This document shows positions 1 to 8,678 of a stretch of 64,000 nucleotides of DNA, piece after piece (the stretch's first letter is position 1; each line of letters begins with the position of its first letter). The notes beneath the pieces were generated by a model that saw nothing but the letters and a program-made list of their open reading frames with translations, did not search any database and was not told where the DNA came from. Source of the DNA: CAYVUM01 sp964619055 (GTDB lineage Bacteria > Pseudomonadota > Alphaproteobacteria > Rhodospirillales > Defluviicoccaceae); the NCBI GenBank assembly GCA_964619055.1, contig CAZUDB010000012.1, positions 1 through 64,000 of the forward strand, given 5' to 3'. The position numbers and the translations under genes are program-made.

Positions 1-203
<203 letters not shown>

Positions 204-268
204 GGCGAACGCCTTGTCGCGCGACTCCGGGCAATCGCTTGGCTGGGCACTCGCAGCGATCCACTTCG

Positions 269-302
269 TGCGGCGGTGCAGTTTTTTTACTGCGCCGCCG
301 CA
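269..302. terminator. Hairpin between convergent hppA and bamE
   Basis: A 14-bp stem (TGCGGCGGTGCAGT pairing with ACTGCGCCGCCGCA, one G-U type mismatch) encloses a loop of T residues. It lies 66 bases after the hppA stop and on the 3' side of the convergent bamE gene. No clear U-tract follows on either strand, so it may be a rho-assisted or bidirectional terminator rather than a classical intrinsic one. Confidence 0.5.
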
Positions 303-457
303 TCGGTGTTAATGGGACGCTATCCCTGGCCGCTTGGCCTAGCGGGTCACGGGTGCGACCAGAGAAGTGATTTTGAGAGGCATGTCAGGGGTGGAGTAGA
401 CGGCTCTATCCGCGTGAGAGCCGGTTTGCCAACCGTACCGAACCGTCGAACAGCGAG

Positions 458-910
458 CTACTCTTCGAACCGGCCGATGTTGCCGACGATTTGATCCCAA
501 ATGGTGATTTCGTTGCCAAGGGTCGGCGTTTTGCGGTCCACGATCTCAACTTCGCGACCGCGTTCCTTGTCAAACTCCTCCCAATCACGAACGACGCCGC
601 CGGCGTCGAAGCGCACAACAAGGACCTTCCGGTCCATTACTTCTGGCGCGAAAAATGCCAACGTTTCCGTGCGGGTGCCGATGTAGTACCAGACCTCGTT
701 GTCGAACATCGACACACTGGAGGGAGATCCGAGAATCTGCTCTACATCGAGCCGCGTGTGTGTGCCGGGAACAATTTCCGCGATCTGCTCCGGTTCCGGC
801 GCATTACCGTGAACGTTAACGCGCCCTTGGCAAGCCACGAGGCCTAGGCTCAGAGTGGCTATGCCGGCGATTGTCAGGAGATGTTGACGTTGCAAAGGCG
901 GACCCACCAT
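458..910 (-). CDS. bamE: Outer membrane protein assembly factor BamE (SmpA/OmlA lipoprotein)
   Basis: A 150-residue lipoprotein. The N-terminus has a hydrophobic signal ending in a lipobox (LGLVAC, Cys near residue 27). The body holds the SmpA/OmlA pattern: PGTHTRLDVEQILGSPS (the G-T-R-x-D-V-x-x-x-L-G-x-P core), then DNEVWYYIG and a strand containing VVRFDAGGVV. BamE is an accessory lipoprotein of the BAM complex, which inserts beta-barrel proteins in the outer membrane. The C-terminal extension after residue 115 is typical of alphaproteobacterial members. It is divergent from the cytochrome bc1 chaperone gene at 1051, the usual order in this group, leaving a 140-bp shared promoter region. 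Confidence 0.93.
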   Translation of the reverse strand: MVGPPLQRQHLLTIAGIATLSLGLVACQGRVNVHGNAPEPEQIAEIVPGTHTRLDVEQILGSPSSVSMFDNEVWYYIGTRTETLAFFAPEVMDRKVLVVRFDAGGVVRDWEEFDKERGREVEIVDRKTPTLGNEITIWDQIVGNIGRFEE

Positions 911-1050
911 ATCTCTCTTGCCGCGACTTGGTGCGGAATCAGCCAGATCATAATTATCATCCCGTCAGTCAACACGGGGCGTGACGCGCTGTCAACGTGG
1001 CCGTACCATAACTTCGAAGTGGTCACTGCGCTAAGGTTGTTCACTCGCCC

Positions 1051-1674
1051 ATGTTCAGCCTGTTAAAACGCTTTCGGCGACCGACATGGCGTGAACCCGC
1101 CGAAGCTCTCTATGTTTCTGCGGTCAATCAGGCTCGCCAGGTTCCGTTTTACGCTGACCTCGGTGTCCCAGATACCGTGGATGGCCGCTTCGATTTGCTG
1201 ATCTTGCACGTCTATATGATCCTTCGTCGTTTGAAGTCCGAGCACACTCGTACGACAGACTTGGCGCAGGAGTTGTTTGATATTCTGTTTGCCGATATGG
1301 ACCAGAATTTGCGCGAAATGGGGGTGGGCGATATGGGAGTCGGTAAGCGGGTCAAGGGTATGGCAAAGGCCTTTTATGGTCGCGTCGCCGCTTACGATGA
1401 CGCGCTGGAGAAAGCCGGGCGGGGCTGGCACGAGGCTGTTGGGGTCGACCACGCCGATCCGGTGACCGTGGCGTTGCGTCGCAATCTCTATCGCAAGACG
1501 GAGCCAAGCGAACAACAGGTCGCAGCTCTGGCGGCCTATCTTCGGCATCAGGTCGAATCGTTGAATGATCAGCCGCTGGCCAATCTCCTTGCTGGGCAGG
1601 TGCGATTCGCCGCGCCACCGTCGCTCGCGGGGCGTGGCGAAGCGGGCACGGGGCCGCTGCAGGCATCGACATGA
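1051..1674 (+). CDS. Ubiquinol-cytochrome c chaperone family protein (CBP3/UQCC1-like)
   Basis: 207 residues starting MFSLLKRFRRP. The core holds the family signature: YVSAVNQARQ.PFYADLGVPDTVDGRFDLLILHVYMILRRL, then a DMDQNLREMGVGDMGVGKRVKGMAKAFYGR region. It matches the Pfam 'Ubiq_cyt_C_chap' family, related to yeast Cbp3, which assists assembly of the cytochrome bc1 complex; the bacterial role is inferred by homology. Its stop overlaps the start of the DUF177 gene (ATGA), so the two are translationally coupled. Confidence 0.88.
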   Translation: MFSLLKRFRRPTWREPAEALYVSAVNQARQVPFYADLGVPDTVDGRFDLLILHVYMILRRLKSEHTRTTDLAQELFDILFADMDQNLREMGVGDMGVGKRVKGMAKAFYGRVAAYDDALEKAGRGWHEAVGVDHADPVTVALRRNLYRKTEPSEQQVAALAAYLRHQVESLNDQPLANLLAGQVRFAAPPSLAGRGEAGTGPLQAST

Positions 1675-2228
1675 CGCAACAGCCGGAATTTCATCGTCCG
1701 TTGAAGGTTGACGATCTGGGCGACCGTCCGCGGACTTTTCAGATCGAAGTCAGCGCGGCAGAGCGCGTAGCTCTGGCCCAGCGTTTTGGCTTGGCGGATA
1801 TCGTTCGGCTGACGGCTATCGGAACAGTGACACCCAACGAGTCCCGTCAGCGCTTTTACGTGGAAGGTCAGTTGGAGGCGAGCGTTGTTCAATTGTGCCG
1901 CGTGACGTTGGCCCCCCTGCCAGTAACCGTCAGCGCCCATTTCCAACGGCTGAAAGCACTGGACGTAACGGACGAATGGTCCTGCGATGCGGTCGACGGA
2001 GGCGATATCATTGTCGCTGAGGGTGGCGATGAGAGCCCCGAGCCGATCGAGGACGGCATCATCGACTTGGGCGAGATAGCGGCGGAAGTCATAGCCTTGG
2101 AACTGGATCCGTTTCCCCGTGCGCCCGGTGTAGGCACCGGTGATTACCTTGAAGACACCGAAAATGTTGGGGCACGGCCATTTGCGGCACTGGCCGCGCT
2201 AAAAAGCCGCACGGAACCGTACGGCTAA
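1671..2228 (+). CDS. DUF177/YceD family protein
   Basis: 185 residues, starting in a 4-base overlap with the preceding gene. The middle has the YceD pattern: a strand ending in a Cys (VVQLCRVTLAPLP), a variable acidic segment and a conserved IIDLGEIAAEVIALELDPFPRAPG block (quoted in part). YceD proteins are tied to 23S rRNA/ribosome metabolism and in many bacteria sit just before rpmF and plsX. Here only one Cys remains of the pair usual in E. coli YceD, so metal binding is unlikely. rpmF itself is not found between this gene and plsX. Confidence 0.85.
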   Translation: MTQQPEFHRPLKVDDLGDRPRTFQIEVSAAERVALAQRFGLADIVRLTAIGTVTPNESRQRFYVEGQLEASVVQLCRVTLAPLPVTVSAHFQRLKALDVTDEWSCDAVDGGDIIVAEGGDESPEPIEDGIIDLGEIAAEVIALELDPFPRAPGVGTGDYLEDTENVGARPFAALAALKSRTEPYG

Positions 2229-2267
2229 CCCGGTTGCCCTGGAAGCGAAATTTGATTAACAACGCTC

Positions 2268-2297
2268 AGCCGCGGCCCACATGGGGCTGCCGCGGCT
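2268..2297 (+). repeat. GC-rich hairpin in the DUF177-plsX gap
   Basis: A perfect 9-bp inverted repeat (AGCCGCGGC / GCCGCGGCT) with an extendable inner stem sits in the 220-bp gap where rpmF often lies. It is followed by TGATCATC rather than a T-run, so it may be a transcript-processing or attenuation hairpin. I see no other feature in this gap. Confidence 0.4.
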
Positions 2298-2448
2298 TGA
2301 TCATCGTGCCAATTGCGATCGAGCCTTCGTGCCCTGTCCGCACGCGAGCCCTGAGCACAGCCGACGTGGCTCCACACGGCAGTCGCGCGGGGCCGCAAGC
2401 CAGTTTTGACGAGTTCAGGGGTCGAGTGTCCGTTCGGGAGCATTCATC

Positions 2449-3501
2449 GTGAGCGACGATATCGTCATTGCCGTTGATGCCATGGGTGGAGACAATGCGC
2501 CACGCATGGTTGTTCAGGGCCTTAATCGCTACTTGGCGCGATCGAGCGGTGTACGCTTCATTCTATTCGGACGCGCGGACGATCTGGCATCACAGGTCCG
2601 CAAGTATCGTCGGCTTCGCGATGACGTAGACATTCGCCATACCGACGTAGTGGTGTCACCATCGGACCGCCCGTCCGTGGCGCTGCGGTCGGGGCGACAA
2701 TCCAGCATGCGCCATGCCCTTGACGCCGTGTCCGCCGGTGAGGCCCAAGGCGCACTCTCCGCGGGAAACACCGGAGCGCTGATGGCGATGGCGAAGTTCG
2801 TACTGCGAACATTGCCAGGCATCGACCGCCCGGCAATCGCGTCCGTTTTTCCCACTCAGCGGGGACGAACCGTCGTCTTGGATCTGGGAGCAAACATCGA
2901 ATGCTCTTCGGAGAACCTTGTGCAGTTCGCGGTGATGGGTGAGGTCTATGCCCGCAACGTGCTGGGGATCGCCCAGCCAACCGTCGGCTTGCTGAATGTG
3001 GGGGCGGAGGAGTTGAAGGGGCACGACGCGCTGCGCGAAGCCGCGACGGTGTTGCGCGCGAATGCCAAAGCTTTCGATTTCCATGGTTTTGTGGAAGGCA
3101 ACGATATCGGCCGTGGTGTCGTCGACGTAATCGTTACCGACGGCTTTACGGGAAATGTGGCACTGAAGACAATGGAAGGAACTGCACGCTTGTACACTCA
3201 CCTGGTCCGGGAATGCGTTAAGGCGTCCTGGCTGGCCAGAATTGGCATGGTGTTCGCCCAACCGGCATTGCGCAAACTCCGACGCCGGGTCGACCCGCGA
3301 TACTACAACGGCGCCATGCTGTTGGGACTGAACGGCGTGTGCGTGAAAAGCCATGGCGGTACGGATGGTGTCGGGTTCGCTAGCGCAGTCAAGGTCACTG
3401 TGGATTTGGTTGCCGATGCCGTTAACGATGGGATCAAGCAGGACTTCGCAACGTTTCGACCCAGCGAAAAAACAGACCTGCGAGTGATGGCGGGATCATG
3501 A
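2449..3501 (+). CDS. plsX: Phosphate acyltransferase PlsX
   Basis: 350 residues with a GTG start. The N-terminus IVIAVDAMGGDNAP is the family hallmark; later blocks include SAGNTGALMAMA, GLLNVGAEELKGHD, FVEGNDIGRGVVDVIVTDGFTGN and HGGTDGVGFASAV. PlsX converts acyl-ACP to acyl-phosphate, the substrate for PlsY in phospholipid synthesis; it is a peripheral membrane enzyme. The stop overlaps the fabH start (ATGA), giving the common plsX-fabH coupling. Length is normal for the family. Confidence 0.97.
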   Translation: MSDDIVIAVDAMGGDNAPRMVVQGLNRYLARSSGVRFILFGRADDLASQVRKYRRLRDDVDIRHTDVVVSPSDRPSVALRSGRQSSMRHALDAVSAGEAQGALSAGNTGALMAMAKFVLRTLPGIDRPAIASVFPTQRGRTVVLDLGANIECSSENLVQFAVMGEVYARNVLGIAQPTVGLLNVGAEELKGHDALREAATVLRANAKAFDFHGFVEGNDIGRGVVDVIVTDGFTGNVALKTMEGTARLYTHLVRECVKASWLARIGMVFAQPALRKLRRRVDPRYYNGAMLLGLNGVCVKSHGGTDGVGFASAVKVTVDLVADAVNDGIKQDFATFRPSEKTDLRVMAGS

Positions 3502-4475
3502 ATGAACGGCACACCCGCGTCATCGGATGCGGCTCTTATCTACCCGACCGGGTGCTAAGCAATACAGAACTGGCCAAGCAAATCGAGACGACGGATGACT
3601 GGATCGTCACGCGGACCGGTATTCATCAACGTCACCTCGCCGCCGACGATGAGGTCACCTCGGACCTTGGCGCCGAAGCGGCCCGGCGCGCGCTAGCGGT
3701 CGCCGGCCTGGATAGTGACGCCGTCGACCTGATCGTCGTTGCGACGACGACTCCGGACGACACGTTTCCCGCCACAGCCTCTCAGGTTCAGGTAAAGCTT
3801 GGCGTCGAGCGGGGAGCCGCTTTTGACGTGCAGGCCGTGTGCGCAGGGTTCGTGTTCGCTTTGGCCGTGGCCGATAACAGCCTCCGGCTTGGCCAGGCGA
3901 AGACGGCGCTCGTGATCGGCGCCGAAACGTATTCGCGCATCCTGGACTGGACGGACCGCACCACCTGCGTGCTGTTCGGGGACGGCGCCGGCGCACTAGT
4001 GCTGCAGGCCCAGGACGGTCCAATGAACCATGGCGATTCGGGCATCCTATCGACGCACCTGCACACCGATGGACGCCATCGCGACATCCTGTTCGTGGAT
4101 GGTGGTCCGTCCCGAACCCAAACCGTCGGCCGCCTGCGCATGTCCGGCAAGGACGTCTTCAAGCATGCCGTTACCAACCTGTCGACGGCCGCCCTGGAGG
4201 CACTCCAGGCCAACGGGCTCGACGTTACCGACGTCACCTGGCTGGTGCCGCACCAAGCCAATTTGCGGATCTTGGACGGGGTCGCCAAAAAACTGGGATT
4301 ATCGTCGGATCGCGTCATCGTCACCGTCGACCGGCACGCCAACACGTCGGCTGCTTCCATTCCGCTGGCACTCGACGAGGCGTGCCGTGATGGTCGGATC
4401 AAGTCCGGTAACTTGGTTTTGATGGAGGCCATTGGCGGCGGCTTGTCCTGGGGATCAGCACTCGTCCGATGGTAG
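3498..4475 (+). CDS. fabH: Beta-ketoacyl-ACP synthase III
   Basis: 325 residues, overlapping plsX by 4 bases. Catalytic triad is visible: Cys115 in AVCAGF, His in WLVPHQANLRI (about residue 251) and Asn in HANTSAASI (about 281). The DDWIVTRTGI N-terminal motif and the C-terminal GGGLSWGSALVRW glycine loop are typical. FabH condenses acetyl-CoA with malonyl-ACP to start type II fatty acid synthesis. It is the last gene before a promoter-containing gap and ihfA. Confidence 0.97.
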   Translation: MNERHTRVIGCGSYLPDRVLSNTELAKQIETTDDWIVTRTGIHQRHLAADDEVTSDLGAEAARRALAVAGLDSDAVDLIVVATTTPDDTFPATASQVQVKLGVERGAAFDVQAVCAGFVFALAVADNSLRLGQAKTALVIGAETYSRILDWTDRTTCVLFGDGAGALVLQAQDGPMNHGDSGILSTHLHTDGRHRDILFVDGGPSRTQTVGRLRMSGKDVFKHAVTNLSTAALEALQANGLDVTDVTWLVPHQANLRILDGVAKKLGLSSDRVIVTVDRHANTSAASIPLALDEACRDGRIKSGNLVLMEAIGGGLSWGSALVRW

Positions 4476-4551
4476 AGACGCTATCAGGGCGAGGCTCGGA
4501 CGCTTGACGGCCGGTCTGTGATTGGGAAAAAAAACATTATCCCTTTGACAA

Positions 4552-4580
4552 TTGACGCCTTTCCGGACGCCAGATAGGCT
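4552..4580 (+). promoter_or_regulatory. Predicted sigma-70 promoter for ihfA
   Basis: TTGACG at 4552-4557, a 17-bp spacer and TAGGCT at 4575-4580, placing a start site near 4587 and leaving a leader of about 25 bases before the ihfA ATG at 4612. An overlapping TTGACA at 4545 has too long a spacer (24 bp) to use the same -10. Prediction by eye only. Confidence 0.5.
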
Positions 4581-4611
4581 CTCGGCCAATAGACATTGCA
4601 GGACCTGACGA

Positions 4612-4932
4612 ATGGTGGACAAAACCATTACCCGTGCCGATTTAAGCGAGGCAGTCTATCAAGAGGTTGGCTTGTCGCGGAATGAGTCGGCGGATCTGGT
4701 GGAGTCCGTGCTGGAGTTGATCTCCGAAGCGCTGGCACGCTCGGAAACGGTCAAAATCTCGTCGTTCGGGACGTTCTCGGTTCGCCAGAAGGGCGAGCGG
4801 ATCGGCCGTAACCCCAAAACTGGAGAAGAAGTGCCGATCTTGCCCCGTCGGGTTCTTGTGTTTAGGCCGTCAGCGGTCCTCAAGAACCGCATCAACACGG
4901 ATCGCGCTCCCGAGCTTGATCACGGAGCATAG
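4612..4932 (+). CDS. ihfA: Integration host factor subunit alpha
   Basis: 106 residues of the HU/IHF family. It begins with TITRADLSEAVYQEVGLSR and carries the DNA-bending arm GRNPKTGEEVPI followed by RVLVFRPSAVLKNRI. The IhfA-type arm and the fixed position before a MerR gene and after fabH identify the alpha subunit. IHF bends DNA and is normally needed for looping at sigma-54 promoters, relevant to the predicted sigma-54 locus at 48 kb. An AGGAC ribosome-binding sequence precedes the ATG. Confidence 0.95.
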   Translation: MVDKTITRADLSEAVYQEVGLSRNESADLVESVLELISEALARSETVKISSFGTFSVRQKGERIGRNPKTGEEVPILPRRVLVFRPSAVLKNRINTDRAPELDHGA

Positions 4933-4937
4933 TCGGC

Positions 4938-5399
4938 GTGGCGAGGCAGAGTTTGTCGGCACGTACGACCGATAAAGCCCCAACTGCATTTCGCACAATC
5001 ACTGAGGTGGCGGCGCATCTCGGCGTTCAACAGCATGTCCTGCGGTTCTGGGAAACTAAGTTTCCACATGTCCGGCCCGTGAAGGGAAGCGGCGGCCGAC
5101 GGTATTACCGGCCGACGGACGTGTCCGCGCTTCAGGAGATCCGCGATCTGCTGCATGCGGAGGGCTACACGATCCGGGGTGCGCAAAAACTGCTGCGGAC
5201 CCGTCATCAGCGCCCCGCCGGTCCCCAAGGCGCGATCCAGCCCACAACGCGGGTTCGTGAACAGCAGCACGACGCCGCGGCAGAAAACCCAACAGGCACG
5301 GATGATGTCCCGGGTCGCCAGAACCTCTTGGATATCCTGAGCGAACTTGAGGCGATCCGAATGTTATTGCCGGACGGAGGGCCGGAACGCGGCGGCTGA
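4938..5399 (+). CDS. MerR family transcriptional regulator
   Basis: 153 residues, GTG start 5 bases after ihfA. Residues about 20-85 form a MerR winged helix: TITEVAAHLGVQQHVLRFWE, then KGSGGRRYYRPTDVSALQEI and a second helix ending GAQKLL. The rest (Gln/Arg-rich, then LLDILSELEAIRMLL) is a short C-terminal helix, with no Cys or sensor domain visible. The ihfA-merR pair is conserved in alphaproteobacteria; its target genes are not evident here. Confidence 0.9.
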   Translation: MARQSLSARTTDKAPTAFRTITEVAAHLGVQQHVLRFWETKFPHVRPVKGSGGRRYYRPTDVSALQEIRDLLHAEGYTIRGAQKLLRTRHQRPAGPQGAIQPTTRVREQQHDAAAENPTGTDDVPGRQNLLDILSELEAIRMLLPDGGPERGG

Positions 5400-5453
5400 G
5401 TAAGGGGCTCGGTTGCCAGCTCACGCGATCATCGGATATGGTCGTTCCCGTGG

Positions 5454-5530
5454 CGGAGCGTGGCGCAGCCTGGTAGCGCACTACACTGGGGGTGTAGGGG
5501 TCGCCGGTTCGAATCCGGCCGCTCCGACCA
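5454..5530 (+). tRNA. tRNA-Pro (anticodon GGG)
   Basis: A complete 77-base cloverleaf: acceptor stem CGGAGCG/CGCTCCG, D-arm GCGC..GCGC, anticodon stem CTACA/TGTAG with loop CTGGGGG giving anticodon GGG at 5488-5490, T-arm GCCGG-TTCGAAT-CCGGC and an encoded CCA end. It follows merR by 54 bases. Confidence 0.97.
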
Positions 5531-5644
5531 TAGTGGTCGGTCGATAAGCCGAACGCATCTCGGAGTCGTGCTGGGTTGCGGACCAACTCGATTTGCGCCG
5601 GTACGGCTATTGTCAACGATGCTGCGCCGTCCGAAGGTGTTGAC

Positions 5645-6193
5645 ATGCCCACATTCTGGGCCCTGTTGATTATCCTCGCATCTATCGTCACGCCCGCTCA
5701 CGGTTCGGCACGTGCCGAGTCCGCCGCCCGGATTGACGACTTTTTTGGCGTCTATGAAGGAACAGCTGTCAGTCGCAATGAAGAAGGGATCACCACTCGC
5801 GATCTCGGCGTGGAAATCAAGCCTACTAACGACGGCTTCAACCTAAAATGGACCACGGTCATTCCCAAGTCCAGCGGACGGATCAAGCGAAGCGAATACT
5901 CCATCGACTTCGAGCGCACCAAACGCCGTAACATTTACGAATCCGCGATGCGGACGGACATGTTCGGGAATCGAATACCGCTTAACCCGTTGGACGGCGA
6001 CCCATATGTTTGGGCCACACTGAATGGGCAAACCTTGACCGTCCATGCGCTCATAATTACTGATGACGGTACGTATGAGATGCAAACCTACGATCGAACC
6101 CTGGAGGAGAACGGCATCCATCTCGAGTTTCAAAGGGTGCGGAGTGGCCTCAATATGAGATACATCACGGGCACCCTCAAACGCGTTCGGTAG
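5645..6193 (+). CDS. Secreted protein of unknown function, paralogue of the gene at 31217
   Basis: 182 residues from ATG 5645, chosen because it begins the signal peptide (MPTFWALLIILASIV then AHGSARAES). The mature part starts IDDFFGVYEGTAVS and contains RDLGVEIKPTNDGFNLKW, YVWATLNGQTLTVHALII, DGTYEMQTYDRTLEENGI and RYITGTLKR. The same landmarks (DFFGxYEG, WAxLxGxTLTV, YxxQTYDRTL, IxGxLxR) recur in the protein at 31217, so the two form an in-window paralogous family. It looks like a small periplasmic beta-rich domain (lipocalin-like by general impression only). I do not recognise a named family. It ends one base into the frame before cutA. Confidence 0.75.
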   Translation: MPTFWALLIILASIVTPAHGSARAESAARIDDFFGVYEGTAVSRNEEGITTRDLGVEIKPTNDGFNLKWTTVIPKSSGRIKRSEYSIDFERTKRRNIYESAMRTDMFGNRIPLNPLDGDPYVWATLNGQTLTVHALIITDDGTYEMQTYDRTLEENGIHLEFQRVRSGLNMRYITGTLKRVR

Positions 6194-6249
6194 TGGCGTG
6201 GGGTTTCTTGCTCTGCGATGTCTTTAAGCGATTAGGTCAATTCGGTCAC

Positions 6250-6579
6250 ATGGCCAGCTGTTACGTCTATATCACCACGGAAACACGCAAAGAGGCGCTG
6301 GAAATCGCCCGAAGCCTTGTTGCATCCCGCTTGGCGGCTTGTGCCAACGTTCTGCCCTCGATCACGTCCGTGTTCTGGTGGGATGGGGCTGTCAAGGAAG
6401 GCGCGGAGGCAGCGCTCATCGTGAAAACTCGCACGGAACTGGTCGATCGCCTCACCGAGCACGTGCGAGCTTTGCATTCCTATCATTGCCCATGTGTCGT
6501 TGCCTGGTCCCTTGAGACCGGCAACGCCAGCTTCCTGGCCTGGATCGAGGCCGAGACCAGCAGACCGCTGTCGGACTAA
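6250..6579 (+). CDS. cutA: Divalent-cation tolerance protein CutA
   Basis: 109 residues from ATG 6250 (MASCYVYITTETRKEALEIA); an in-frame GTG at 6193 would add 19 residues outside the family alignment. Diagnostic stretches are SRLAACANVLPSITSVFWWDG, EGAEAALIVKTR and HSYHCPCVVAW (the conserved HxYxxPxV region). CutA forms a very stable trimer linked to copper and divalent-metal tolerance; its biochemical role is unsettled. The 3' end overlaps the convergent hydroxylase gene by 4 bases. Confidence 0.92.
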   Translation: MASCYVYITTETRKEALEIARSLVASRLAACANVLPSITSVFWWDGAVKEGAEAALIVKTRTELVDRLTEHVRALHSYHCPCVVAWSLETGNASFLAWIEAETSRPLSD

Positions 6580-7370
6580 CCGCGCTCACGCCCTGCATTC
6601 ATCGCCCAGCTCGCATCGTCGCTGTTATCCGGGCCCGACGTCCTTGCGCGCCTGGCAAAGGCACGCACCTTGGCATCGTACTGCGGGTCGAGCGTTCCGA
6701 ACAGGCGGTCCCACCAGGTGAACTGGTTGGCGAAGTTGTAGCGCCAAAGGGCATGGTGGTCATCGTGATGCAACGTGCACACCAACGGCCATGGCCATCG
6801 TGCCCATATGCCGTCCACGTATTCGTGCCCGGAATGGCCGATCATGCCCCTAGTTTGATCATAGAGACGGAAGGCAACCAGCACGAGCGGGGGCACGGGC
6901 ACGAAGATGGGGAGGATTAGGAAGAAGCTCTGGACCGAGAAACTGTCGATAAGCGTAAAGTTATCATTGCTCCAAACGGTCGGGGTACGGCTCGTGTGGT
7001 GAAGCCGATGCCAGCGCACCAGGGGCTTCGTGTGCATTAGGCGATGGCCTGCATAGAACCAAGCGTCATGGACCACCATAAGCACCAAGAACATTAGGAT
7101 CGCGCTGCCAAGTGACAGCGAAAGAGGATCTGAGGTCCAGCTCTGAGCCTGAAGCGAAAGGCCGCCAGCAAGGCATGCGGACGGCACAATCAGGGAAAGA
7201 AGGCTTTGCCGGATCTCCCGACCTGTACGGCCGTCACCGCGCCTGTCTTGGATGCGTCGATGGGGGAACAGCCGATTGATCCGGCTCAGCGCCAGACCCA
7301 CGATCAGGTAATAGCTGACCGTGGCTGCGTAGACGATCGCCAGCAAGATCGGGAAGTCGGGCAGGGTCAT
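6576..7370 (-). CDS. Sterol desaturase / fatty acid hydroxylase superfamily membrane protein
   Basis: 264 residues from ATG 7370. The first helix (MTLPDFPILLAIVYAATVSYYL, quoted as start of a membrane segment) is followed by further hydrophobic segments and the diiron histidine boxes: HDAWFYAGHRLMH, WHRLHH and, near the C-terminus, HHDDHHALW. These are the HxxxH, HxxHH and HxxHH-type motifs of the family, which hydroxylates or desaturates lipid substrates in the membrane. Its first 137 bases overlap, in another frame, the end of ispDF on the same strand, so the two are likely co-transcribed. The substrate cannot be told from sequence. Confidence 0.85.
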   Translation of the reverse strand: MTLPDFPILLAIVYAATVSYYLIVGLALSRINRLFPHRRIQDRRGDGRTGREIRQSLLSLIVPSACLAGGLSLQAQSWTSDPLSLSLGSAILMFLVLMVVHDAWFYAGHRLMHTKPLVRWHRLHHTSRTPTVWSNDNFTLIDSFSVQSFFLILPIFVPVPPLVLVAFRLYDQTRGMIGHSGHEYVDGIWARWPWPLVCTLHHDDHHALWRYNFANQFTWWDRLFGTLDPQYDAKVRAFARRARTSGPDNSDDASWAMNAGRERG

Positions 7371-8595
7371 GTGAGCCGCCACGCTGCAGTTGAACCGTTG
7401 CAACCGCCTCAGCGGCAATACCCTCTCGGCGACCGGTGAAGCCGAGACGTTCCGTCGTTGTGGCTTTGACACTGATCCGGTCGGAGGTCACATGCAGGAT
7501 ATCGGCGAGGCGCTCAACCATCCGATCGCGATGGGGCCCGACTTTTGGCCTTTCGCAGATAATGGATATGTCGGCGTTGATGATCCGCCCACCGGCCGCG
7601 CGCACTAACTCTGCCGCATACACCAGGAATTGTGCGGACGCCGCGTCCTTCCATCTTGGGTCATGGGGCGAAAAGTGTTGACCGATATCGCCGGCGGCAA
7701 TCGCGCCGAGCAGGGCGTCGGTCAAGGCGTGCAGTGCGACATCCGCATCGGAGTGTCCGATCAGACCGGCATCGTGGGGCACGCGGATGCCGGCCAGCAT
7801 GACATGGTCGCCGGGCCCGAATCGATGAACATCGATGCCAATCCCCGTTCGGACCTCAAGGTCGGGGGCCGAAACTATCGGCGTGGCCTCACTCAATGCC
7901 CGCTCTGCACGCTCGAGATCATCCGGTGTCGTCACTTTGATGTTGTCCTCAGCACCCGGGACGAGTGCAACCTGCAGGCCCGCGGCCTCGGCAACCGCCG
8001 CGTCGTCTGTGAGTTCCCAACCCGCGAACCGCCGATGTGCATCCAAGATGTCGGGAAAGCGAAAGCCTTGCGGCGTTTGCGCCCGCCACAAATCTGTTCG
8101 CGGCACCGTTTCGGCGATCAGATCTGGTTCGTGCCGTGATGCGCGTTTGATCGTGTCCTGCACCGGCAGGGCCGGAATAGCGGCGGGCACCGTGGCCAGC
8201 GCGTCCAGGACGCGATCGATCACGTTTGCCGGGCAAAGCGGCCGGGCGGCATCGTGGATCAGGACCAAGCTGGGCGCTGCTTGCTCCAAGCTCTCAAGGC
8301 CCCTGAGAACCGATCCCTGGCGGGTATCGTCACCAGTCACGGGTGGCCAGATGTCGAGGCCCGCCGTTGCCGCCGCATAAAGCGCCTCGTCGCCAGCGCG
8401 GATCACTACGCACACGGTCGAAACGCGTGGATGGTCGCAGAACAGTTGCACCGTCCGGCGCAACATGGCCTCGCCGGCCAGGGTCTGGTATTGCTTCGGT
8501 ACGTCGTGCCCAAATCGCGATCCACTGCCACCAGCGACGATGATGGTACTGACGGCGGCAATAGGCTCACGGCCTTGCAGCAGGCGATTAGACAT
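7234..8595 (-). CDS. ispDF: Bifunctional IspD/IspF isoprenoid biosynthesis enzyme
   Basis: 453 residues from ATG 8595 (an upstream GTG at 8628 is possible). The IspD half (about 1-230) starts TIIVAGGSGSRFG and has PKQYQ, HDAARPL and AEDNIKVT. The IspF half (about 245-405) has GIGIDVHRFGPGDHVMLAG, IGHSDADVALHALTDALLGA, DIGQHFSP and KATTTERLGFTGRREGIAAEA. It carries out the cytidylyl transfer and cyclodiphosphate steps of the MEP pathway. After the normal IspF end the frame stays open for about 50 codons, reading Arg/Pro-rich sequence through the start of the downstream hydroxylase in another frame. This tail is probably not a domain. Confidence 0.94.
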   Translation of the reverse strand: MSNRLLQGREPIAAVSTIIVAGGSGSRFGHDVPKQYQTLAGEAMLRRTVQLFCDHPRVSTVCVVIRAGDEALYAAATAGLDIWPPVTGDDTRQGSVLRGLESLEQAAPSLVLIHDAARPLCPANVIDRVLDALATVPAAIPALPVQDTIKRASRHEPDLIAETVPRTDLWRAQTPQGFRFPDILDAHRRFAGWELTDDAAVAEAAGLQVALVPGAEDNIKVTTPDDLERAERALSEATPIVSAPDLEVRTGIGIDVHRFGPGDHVMLAGIRVPHDAGLIGHSDADVALHALTDALLGAIAAGDIGQHFSPHDPRWKDAASAQFLVYAAELVRAAGGRIINADISIICERPKVGPHRDRMVERLADILHVTSDRISVKATTTERLGFTGRREGIAAEAVATVQLQRGGSHDPARLPDLAGDRLRSHGQLLPDRGSGAEPDQSAVPPSTHPRQAR

Positions 8596-8678
8596 CGGAA
8601 CCCCGTCTCTGGCATTGCGTGCTCGCACACCCCCGTAAGCGCCAGCGCGCCGTTTGCCGGCACCTCGGATTTAGCCCT

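Noticed and set aside
4545..4580. TTGACA at 4545 as -35 of the ihfA promoter
   Set aside because: The spacer to TAGGCT would be 24 bp; the overlapping TTGACG at 4552 gives 17 bp.
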